The position numbers were made by a program, and so were the translations under genes. Under the pieces are notes generated by a model. It worked only from the letters and a program-made list of their open reading frames with translations, was not told where the DNA came from and did no database searches. 5,594 bases of DNA from Candidatus Margulisiibacteriota bacterium (GTDB lineage: Bacteria > Margulisbacteria > WOR-1 > XYC2-FULL-46-14 > JAHJBW01): the NCBI GenBank assembly GCA_018813405.1, contig JAHJBW010000203.1, positions 1 to 5,594 of the forward strand, in the 5' to 3' direction. Shown in pieces: positions 1 through 4,716 of this stretch (position 1 is its first letter; each line of letters opens with the position of its first letter).

Positions 1-120
1 ATCAAAGGCAAGGTTGACCGGCAGTCCCAGCAGTTTTTGGGCCAAGACCAGGTGGCCGGAAGAAGAAACGGGAAGAAATTCGGTCAGTCCCTGGATAACG
101 CCAAGAAGGATATATTTCAT
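1..120 (-). CDS. uppP: Undecaprenyl-diphosphatase UppP (BacA family), N-terminal part only
   Basis: This is the first 40 codons of a gene that runs off the left edge of the window. UppP is an integral membrane phosphatase that converts undecaprenyl pyrophosphate to undecaprenyl phosphate, the lipid carrier for peptidoglycan and other envelope polymers. The visible protein begins MKYILLGVIQGLTEFLPVSS and continues SGHLVLAQ. The GLTEFLPVSSSGHL stretch (residues 11-24) is the diagnostic N-terminal motif of the family and contains the conserved Glu and the Ser-rich active-site segment. The ATG at 120-118 shares its A with the TAA stop of secF (TAATG), so translation is probably coupled to secF and the gene belongs to the secDF operon. 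The family is normally about 260-280 residues, so roughly 85% of the gene lies outside the window. Identification is secure from the motif; integrity cannot be judged. Confidence 0.93.
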   Translation of the reverse strand, partial: MKYILLGVIQGLTEFLPVSSSGHLVLAQKLLGLPVNLAFD

Positions 121-1001
121 TATTTATGTTTGCGTTTTTCCCACACCACCAGCAGTGGCGCGGCAAGGAACATGGAAGAATAGGTGCCTATGGCAAAGCC
201 CACCACCAGCACCAGGCAAAAGTTTTTGAGCGTTGCCCCGCCAAAGAAAAGCAGTGCCAGCACCATGATGAGGGATGTAAAGACCGTATTGAGGGAGCGC
301 GCCACTGTCTCAAGCAGACTGGTATTGACTATGGTGGCAAAATGATGCTTGGAAGCGCCGGGTTTGCGCAGGTTTTCGCGGACACGGTCAAAGATAACAA
401 TGGTGTCATTTATTGAATAACCCATTATGGTCAAAATGCCGGCTATAAAAGCCACATCAATGGTTCGCCAGAAAAGGGCCATGACCCCGGTGGTTATTAT
501 GGCGTCGTGCAAAAGCGCGACCAGCGCCGCCGCCGCGTATTTATATGACTCGAACCTGAAGGTGACATATATCAATATGCCGGCAGACGCTATTATAAGG
601 GCCCAAATAGCGTGGGTGCGCAGTTCCTTCCCGATCACCGGGCCAATAGTATCGGACTCTAAAAGGTCCACTGTCCCGAATTTTTCCTTGAGGCCGTTCA
701 CTATCTCTATGCGCGTGTCACTTTCAAGGGGCTGGGTCCGAATAAAGACATCTTTTTCTCCGGATCGCTGGATAACGCTTTTGTCGCCGCCCAGGCCGAA
801 CCCGTCAAGCACTCCCCGGACCTCGTCAAGGGGTATCCATTTTTCAAAGCGCAGGTTTATCATGGTGCCGCCGGTAAAATCGATGCCAAAGTTCATTACC
901 TCGCCATGAACCAGGGTATTATAAACAAATGCCCCAATGCTTATGGCTATTAAAGCCGATGAGATCGTAAACCATAATTTTCTGCGTCCGATAATGTTCA
1001 T
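120..1001 (-). CDS. secF: Protein translocase subunit SecF
   Basis: SecF is a membrane protein of the SecDF complex, which uses the proton (or sodium) gradient to help pull preproteins through SecYEG on the outer face of the cytoplasmic membrane. The 293-residue product has the usual length and architecture. A first membrane helix lies at about 10-30 and is followed by the FGIDFTGGT motif (38-46). A small periplasmic domain runs to about 125, and five further membrane segments fill the rest. Family signatures seen are ALLHDAIIT (162-170), GYSINDTIVIFDRVREN (194-210) and the SLNTVFTSL segment (236-244). The ATG at 1001-999 overlaps the secD stop as TAATG, and the TAA at 122-120 overlaps the uppP start in the same way. 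No strong Shine-Dalgarno is visible ahead of the ATG, which fits translational coupling. The gene looks intact. Confidence 0.97.
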   Translation of the reverse strand: MNIIGRRKLWFTISSALIAISIGAFVYNTLVHGEVMNFGIDFTGGTMINLRFEKWIPLDEVRGVLDGFGLGGDKSVIQRSGEKDVFIRTQPLESDTRIEIVNGLKEKFGTVDLLESDTIGPVIGKELRTHAIWALIIASAGILIYVTFRFESYKYAAAALVALLHDAIITTGVMALFWRTIDVAFIAGILTIMGYSINDTIVIFDRVRENLRKPGASKHHFATIVNTSLLETVARSLNTVFTSLIMVLALLFFGGATLKNFCLVLVVGFAIGTYSSMFLAAPLLVVWEKRKHK

Positions 1002-2332
1002 TATTTATACACCATCTTGCTGTCAGAAGAGGTCAAGACCTTGCCGTCGACAAGCATATCCATCAGCATACGGGTTATTACAATGGCAGTGAACATGGAT
1101 GTAATTATACCCACTGATAGTGTGACCGCAAATCCCTTAATGGTCCCTGTTCCCACAAAGAAAAGTGTGGCGGCCGCGATAAGCGTGGTCACATTGGCAT
1201 CAATGATCGCCGTAAAGGCCCGTTTAAAAGCCGTTTCTATGGCCAGCTTGATGGACTTCCCTCCCCTTAGCTCTTCTTTTAGCCTTTCGAAGATAATGAC
1301 GTTGGCGTCTACCGCCATGCCAATGGAAAGCAGGAAGCCGGCAATGCCCGGCAGTGTAAGGGTCGCCCTGAGCAGGCATAGAAGCGCCAGCACTATGAAG
1401 ATGTAGATGACCAGGGCAATGTCCGCCATAAAGCCCGGCAGGCGGTAGTAAAAGATCATGAAAGCCACAACAATAATGAAGCCGATTATCCCCGCGATCT
1501 TGCTTTTTTCGATGGAATCCCTGCCCAGCGTGGGTCCAACAATGCGGGTTTCAAGCATTTTTACGGGAATGGGAAGCGCGCCCGCCTTGAGCTTTATGAC
1601 CATGTCCCTTACTTCGTCGGCGGAAAAGCTCCCGGAAATTATCCCCTTGCCCTCGGTTATGGGGGTCCTGACATTTGGCGCGGATATAATGACCCCGTCC
1701 AAAACTATGGCAATGGGCTTTTCTATGTGGCGAGAGGTGACCTCTGCGAAGACTTTTGCTCCGGAAGGGGTAAGCTCAAATCCGACCGAAGGGTTGCCAT
1801 ACTCGTCAACTTGAGGATAGGCGGCCTTAAGGTCGCCTCCGGTAAGTGATACTTTCTTAAGGATAATGGGCTTTTCCGAGACTACCTGGCCGTTGCGGTA
1901 GAATTTCACTTTATCCAGCCTGGCTCCCTGTCCATAGAATTCGGTTACCTTTGCGGGAGTAAGAACGGACTCGTCAGCCGGCGCCCATTCGGCCTCAACG
2001 AACTCAAGCAGCGCGGTATCGCCTATCACCTTGATAGCGCGGTCTGGATCTTTTACGCCGGGAAGCTCAACTATTATCTGGTTGCGCCCTTTACGCTGGA
2101 TGGTGGGCTCGCTCACGCCCAGCCCGTCGATCCTGTTGCGGATGACCGCGGTCACCCCTGCCATGGCGTCATCGCTGACTTTTACATTGTCGGTATCGAC
2201 GCCTTCAAAGACCAGCCGCGTGCCGCCCTGCAGGTCCAGGCCAAGGGTAATGGGCATGCTTTTGATGATAAAGATACAGGCCGCGACGATCGCGACCAGA
2301 AGTAAAATTCTTAATTGATTGATGTTTTTCAT
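1001..2332 (-). CDS. secD: Protein translocase subunit SecD
   Basis: SecD is the larger partner of SecF in the proton-driven Sec accessory complex. The 443-residue product is a compact form (E. coli SecD is about 615 residues) but appears complete. It has an N-terminal membrane helix (about 8-25) and the LGLDLQGGTRLVFE motif (30-43). A periplasmic region follows, with the IRNRIDGLGVSEPTIQ segment (64-79) and a second subdomain ending near 275. Five membrane helices come after about 277. The proton-path motifs GMAVDANVIIFERLKEEL (338-355, Asp342) and AFKRAFTAIIDANVTTL (368-384, Asp378) are intact. The start codon is the ATG at 2332-2330, which gives the normal N-terminus. No Shine-Dalgarno precedes it, and a consensus -10 box lies only 11 bases upstream. 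It is the first gene of the secD-secF-uppP operon. The GC-rich palindromic elements seen nearby are absent from this gene. Confidence 0.97.
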   Translation of the reverse strand: MKNINQLRILLLVAIVAACIFIIKSMPITLGLDLQGGTRLVFEGVDTDNVKVSDDAMAGVTAVIRNRIDGLGVSEPTIQRKGRNQIIVELPGVKDPDRAIKVIGDTALLEFVEAEWAPADESVLTPAKVTEFYGQGARLDKVKFYRNGQVVSEKPIILKKVSLTGGDLKAAYPQVDEYGNPSVGFELTPSGAKVFAEVTSRHIEKPIAIVLDGVIISAPNVRTPITEGKGIISGSFSADEVRDMVIKLKAGALPIPVKMLETRIVGPTLGRDSIEKSKIAGIIGFIIVVAFMIFYYRLPGFMADIALVIYIFIVLALLCLLRATLTLPGIAGFLLSIGMAVDANVIIFERLKEELRGGKSIKLAIETAFKRAFTAIIDANVTTLIAAATLFFVGTGTIKGFAVTLSVGIITSMFTAIVITRMLMDMLVDGKVLTSSDSKMVYK

Positions 2333-2343
2333 GGAACGAATAA

Positions 2344-2372
2344 ATTATACACCATTATCACGCCAAGGTAAA
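2344..2372 (-). promoter_or_regulatory. Predicted sigma70-type promoter of the secD operon
   Basis: On the minus strand a perfect -10 hexamer TATAAT (2349-2344) lies 17 bases downstream of TTTACC (2372-2367), which matches 4 of 6 positions of the -35 consensus. The ATG of secD begins 11 bases after the -10 box, so initiation about 7 bases downstream would leave a leader of only some 4 bases. That agrees with the lack of a Shine-Dalgarno. The -35 box directly abuts the end of the tRNA-Arg partial copy. Read-through from the tRNA promoter is also possible because no terminator is visible between them. Confidence 0.6.
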
Positions 2373-2396
2373 CTGGTGCGCCCGACAGGAATTGAA

Positions 2397-2429
2397 TCCT
2401 CCTCCGTCCTTCGGACTTCGGCGGACAGG
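2397..2429. repeat. Short palindromic element, shortened copy, inserted in the tRNA-Arg T-arm remnant
   Basis: This 33-base stretch splits two segments that are contiguous in the intact tRNA-Arg. On the plus strand it carries CCTCCTCCGTCC near one end and CGGCGGACA near the other. Both blocks also bound the 5326-5395 element, where they are read on the minus strand, and a third shared block, CGGACTTC, lies between them. It contains a small hairpin, GTCC-GAA-GGAC, on the minus strand. It looks like an internally deleted version of the longer element. Confidence 0.65.
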
Positions 2430-2446
2430 CCTGCAACCTACAGCTC

Positions 2447-2475
2447 TCCCCTTCGTCTTCGACTACGGGGATAAA
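2447..2475. repeat. Short palindromic element inserted in the tRNA-Arg anticodon-loop remnant
   Basis: About 29 bases replace the anticodon loop of the partial tRNA copy. They form an imperfect hairpin of ten positions with two mismatches (CCCCTTCGTC / GACTACGGGG around a TTC loop, plus strand). The core CCTTCG-TCTTCGA-CT resembles the middle of the 5326-5395 element (minus strand CCTTCGCTCTTCGAGCT), apart from two extra bases there. The exact right boundary is uncertain by about four bases because CTCCGG occurs both in the flank and in the intact tRNA. Confidence 0.55.
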
Positions 2476-2503
2476 CTCCGGCTGTCGCCGCTTTGGTTCT
2501 ATT

Positions 2504-2577
2504 TGCGCCCGACAGGAATTGAACCTGCAACCTACAGCTCCGGAGGCTGTCGCTCTATCCAGTTGAGCTACGGGCGC
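2504..2577 (-). tRNA. tRNA-Arg (anticodon CCG)
   Basis: The 74-base gene folds into a full cloverleaf. The acceptor arms GCGCCCG and CGGGCGC pair perfectly and the discriminator is A. The D-stem is GCTC/GAGC with a nine-base loop containing GG. The anticodon stem is ACAGC/GCTGT with loop CTCCGGA, giving anticodon CCG, which reads the Arg codon CGG. The variable loop is AGGTT. The T-stem is GCAGG/CCTGT with loop TTCAATT; one closing pair is G-U. No CCA is encoded: AAT follows the discriminator, so CCA must be added by nucleotidyltransferase. The gene lies upstream of secD on the same strand and diverges from the ADP-ribosyltransferase-like gene. Confidence 0.95.
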
Positions 2578-2587
2578 GCATATATAG

Positions 2588-2596
2588 ATTTTAGCA
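2588..2596 (-). promoter_or_regulatory. Probable extended -10 promoter of tRNA-Arg
   Basis: The minus strand reads TGC-TAAAAT (2596-2588), an extended -10 element with five of six matches to TATAAT. It lies 10 bases upstream of the mature tRNA 5' end, so transcription would begin within a few bases of position 2581. No good -35 hexamer is seen at 17 bases, which is tolerable for an extended -10 promoter. Confidence 0.4.
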
Positions 2597-2653
2597 GATT
2601 TTTAAGCGCTTCGATCGGGTGAAATTTTGGGGTGGTTTTAACGATATAGATAT

Positions 2654-2660
2654 AGGAGAG
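2654..2660 (+). promoter_or_regulatory. Ribosome binding site that decides the start at 2670
   Basis: AGGAGAG lies 9 bases before the ATG at 2670. It supports that ATG over the GTG at 2619, which has no Shine-Dalgarno and would add 17 residues of low-complexity leader. Confidence 0.6.
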
Positions 2661-2669
2661 AAGAATACC

Positions 2670-3419
2670 ATGAGTATCAAAATATCTCGTTACAAACCAA
2701 CGAATGGTCCAAACGCATTGAACAATGATATGCGCCGGATAAACCATTTTATTCCCGGTCTGCTGACCACTATCCGGCAATCATTTTTCCAAGTCAAGCT
2801 TTGCTTTAAAAATGACGGCCTGACTGTTACCTCTGAAATACTTGACAGGGATCTTATTGACGGCAAGCATATCGCCAAAACTTTTCTCCGTGCCGGAATA
2901 AAGGCCATTATTATAAAAGAATTCCCTTCCGGCCAGGAGGTTCTGTCCCTGGAAAAAATCCTGGAACACGCGCAAAATGGTGAAATAACCCCCCTGGTCG
3001 GCCTTGTTCCCGGCCAGCCGGAGATAATCTCAGAGATCGAAAGAACAAGCGATCAGGAGGCCGCCCATATCCCGGGCCACTTCAAGCATTATACCAGCGC
3101 GGCAAAATATTCATCAATAATGCAGGCTGGGAGAATATCAGCACAACCCCACAAAAAGAACGGCCAGGTAAGGGAGGGTGTCTATCTAACAGGACTTTCC
3201 CTGCCCCCAAGAGAGGTCGAGGATATACTATTTATCGGCAATGCAAGTTATCGTGATCACGGAACACACGTTATCGGGTTTGACGTGGTTGATGAAGGAT
3301 TGCGCGGGCAGATAAGGGCTAACGGTATCGAACATTTCTTGGAAGATGCCATTGATTTTAGCGACCCCAGGATCAAGGTTAGATATTTTGGCCCAAATAC
3401 TATTAAAGAAGCCGCTTAG
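2670..3419 (+). CDS. Putative ADP-ribosyltransferase (HYD1-like C-terminal domain) with an unrecognised N-terminal region
   Basis: The product has 249 residues. The C-terminal half carries the order of motifs seen in HYD1-type ADP-ribosyltransferases (Tox-ART-HYD1 of polymorphic toxins), which transfer ADP-ribose from NAD+ to a target. HYTSAAKYSSIMQAGRI (140-156) is a likely beta strand with His140 followed by a helix. EGVYLTGLSLPP (169-180) holds Tyr172, and the strand HVIGFDV (200-206) holds Asp205 as a candidate third residue. Residues 1-135 match nothing I recognise: no signal peptide, membrane helix or obvious DNA-binding motif, though several amphipathic helices and a RAGIKAIIIKEF strand-like segment are visible. 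A cytoplasmic protein is likely. The start at 2670 has a Shine-Dalgarno. The gene converges on an ADP-ribosylglycohydrolase gene and overlaps it by 4 bases, which is independent support for an ADP-ribosylation role. The fold assignment is inference from motifs; the target is unknown. Confidence 0.6.
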   Translation: MSIKISRYKPTNGPNALNNDMRRINHFIPGLLTTIRQSFFQVKLCFKNDGLTVTSEILDRDLIDGKHIAKTFLRAGIKAIIIKEFPSGQEVLSLEKILEHAQNGEITPLVGLVPGQPEIISEIERTSDQEAAHIPGHFKHYTSAAKYSSIMQAGRISAQPHKKNGQVREGVYLTGLSLPPREVEDILFIGNASYRDHGTHVIGFDVVDEGLRGQIRANGIEHFLEDAIDFSDPRIKVRYFGPNTIKEAA

Positions 3420-4438
3420 GTTAGATTAATAAGCTCAAACAGCCTGCGACTGCGCTCATCGATTATACTTTTATCTTCAAGATTGTTCAGCCATTTGTTG
3501 GGAATACCTTCAATGCCGTTGAAAGCTCCGCTGATCGCTCCTGTGATCGCTCCAATCGTATCAGTATCCCCGCCGGCGTTAACCGCTTCAACGACTGACT
3601 GGTAGAATGAATTCGGCGACTTTAAGAAAGCGAAAAACGCGCTCCCAACTGACTCCAGCGCGTTGCCGCTTGTGCCAATTTGCTCGAACGCTTCGGCAGA
3701 ATCCATTTCGTCATCCTCGACCAGCTCAACGACCTCTACAAGCTTATTGCCCATTTCAGAACCCGTTCCCAAAAATGAAATAGTATCTCTTATCAAGCAC
3801 TCGGGCCGCAATTCTCCTCGGGCGGCAAGAGCGATCGCATAAGCCACAGCCATGGCCGCGTCTATCGCTAGAGGATGCCGGTGGATAATGCGGCTGACGG
3901 CCTCGACTTGTTCTCGCAGATACCCCAGGTCCCGACAGCAAAACAAAGCCACCGATGCCATGCGCATGGCCGCCCCGTTCGAAGGCCTGTCTTTCCCTTT
4001 TCCTTTTTGCACGGGGCCCAGCGCCTTGCGGGTGGAAAATCCATAACCGCGATTCGGCTCGGATTCGAAAACGCCGACCATTGAAGAACGCATATCTTTT
4101 ATATCGATATTTCCTCTTTCAAGGATACTTGTCAGGGTAGCCTGTTCCAGCGCGGTGTCATCGGTCCAGCTCCCGTAAAACAAATGAGGCCTGCGAGCAT
4201 GAGATAAATATCTATCCACGCTTCCCCCAAAAGTGTCGATAATGTCATGGCGGGACAGGTTTTCAAGCGGGGCGCCAAGGGCATCGCCAGCGGCCGCGCC
4301 GACCAGGCAACCCCTGAACCTTCGCATTTCAAGAATAGGCTGAGATATTATTGGTTTATTTATCCTAATAGCCATCAAGTTATTATCGTTGGTCCGCGGA
4401 AGAAATTTCAAATCTTTTGCAAATCTTGTCTTTCTCAT
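3416..4438 (-). CDS. ADP-ribosylglycohydrolase (ARH/DraG family)
   Basis: Enzymes of this family remove ADP-ribose from modified proteins or nucleic acids, using two Mg2+ ions in an all-helical fold. In the 340-residue product all family motifs are present. These are FRGCLVGAAAGDALGAPLE (41-59), SWTDDTALE (90-98, metal ligands Thr92-Asp93-Asp94), RPSNGAAMR (151-159), IIHRHPLAI (184-192) and AGGDTDTIGAITG (288-300, metal ligands Asp291 and Asp293). It should therefore be active. The N-terminus is uncertain. The ATG at 4438 has AAGGG about 10 bases upstream but adds 40 residues ahead of the domain. The in-frame ATG at 4375 (residue 22) lies 6 bases after a promoter-like -10 box and gives 319 residues. 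The gene converges on the ADP-ribosyltransferase-like gene, and the two stop codons share the bases TTAG, so it probably reverses that enzyme's modification. DraG, ARH3-like and Tri1-type immunity proteins are the nearest functional models. Confidence 0.9.
   Translation of the reverse strand: MRKTRFAKDLKFLPRTNDNNLMAIRINKPIISQPILEMRRFRGCLVGAAAGDALGAPLENLSRHDIIDTFGGSVDRYLSHARRPHLFYGSWTDDTALEQATLTSILERGNIDIKDMRSSMVGVFESEPNRGYGFSTRKALGPVQKGKGKDRPSNGAAMRMASVALFCCRDLGYLREQVEAVSRIIHRHPLAIDAAMAVAYAIALAARGELRPECLIRDTISFLGTGSEMGNKLVEVVELVEDDEMDSAEAFEQIGTSGNALESVGSAFFAFLKSPNSFYQSVVEAVNAGGDTDTIGAITGAISGAFNGIEGIPNKWLNNLEDKSIIDERSRRLFELINLT
4382..4411 (-). promoter_or_regulatory. Candidate promoter for the ADP-ribosylglycohydrolase gene (internal to the longest reading frame)
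   Basis: The minus strand reads TTGAAA (4411-4406), an 18-base spacer, then GATAAT (4387-4382); each hexamer matches the sigma70 consensus at five of six positions. The ATG at 4375 begins 6 bases further on, so a transcript from here would start at or next to that codon. If real, translation begins at residue 22 of the longest frame and the 21 upstream codons are not made. Confidence 0.45.
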
Positions 4439-4716
4439 GACATCATGACCCTTTTATCACGCAAAAACATCTCAGATGGGAAACACCAATTCTCTCTAAT
4501 TATGTCTTCACCAATGACGCAAATGAGACCTTTCTCGTATCGCTCTAATGAACTCGAATTGACGCCGATCCGAATGTTCCTGTCCGGATACGTGATGCTT
4601 TGCGTTGATTGGAGGAATTGGAGATTTTTTCATTGGTGTTATTGGCGACAGCAAAATTAGTGAAAATACGAGATATTATTATTGCACCTGCCTGATTCAC
4701 TTGTAAATAATACTGA

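Larger units (their letters stand above)
2377..2488 (-). pseudogene. Partial, interrupted copy of tRNA-Arg
   Basis: This is a second, non-functional copy of the 3' two thirds of the neighbouring tRNA-Arg. Bases 2377-2396 match 2504-2523 perfectly (20 of 20), and 2430-2446 match 2524-2540 perfectly. Bases 2480-2488 match 2545-2553. The acceptor 5' strand and D-arm are missing. Two foreign stretches interrupt the copy: 33 bases (2397-2429) in the T-arm between the stem and the loop, and about 29 bases (2447-2475) in the anticodon loop. Both sides of the anticodon stem (ACAGC/GCTGT) and of the T-stem remain. After the discriminator base the strand reads CCA (2376-2374), unlike the intact copy. 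It cannot fold into a normal tRNA. Partial tandem duplication, or the scar of an element that once integrated at the tRNA 3' end, are both possible origins. Confidence 0.75.

Noticed and set aside
427..2318. Long plus-strand frames opposite secF and secD
   Set aside because: They are mirror frames of strongly conserved secD/secF coding sequence and have no family features of their own.
2377..2488. CRISPR array or intron-containing tRNA
   Set aside because: The repeats are unequal and not regularly spaced. The copy lacks its 5' half, and the insertions are too short for a self-splicing intron.
2377..2523. The 20-base direct repeat of the tRNA 3' end read as attL/attR of an integrated element
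   Set aside because: The repeats are only 107 bases apart and no integrase or cargo lies between them. At most this is the scar of a lost element, so it is kept as a partial duplication.
2392..2622. Plus-strand reading frame of 76 codons across the tRNA region, containing RPTGIEPAT and SIQLSYGR
   Set aside because: This is the antisense translation of tRNA-Arg and its remnant, a well-known source of false proteins in databases.
2670..4438. Assignment of the central pair as DraT/DraG nitrogenase regulators
   Set aside because: The transferase does not resemble DraT in its motifs, and there is no nitrogen-fixation gene in the window; only the writer/eraser logic is comparable.
4439..4716. Gene, RNA or terminator in the 278-base gap between the hydrolase and glycosylase genes, including a 69-codon minus-strand frame reaching into the glycosylase 3' end
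   Set aside because: The frame has no Shine-Dalgarno, no recognisable motif and an atypical composition, and it overlaps the glycosylase end. Only a weak 6-base inverted repeat (AGTGAA/TTCACT) without a T-run is present, so I call nothing here.
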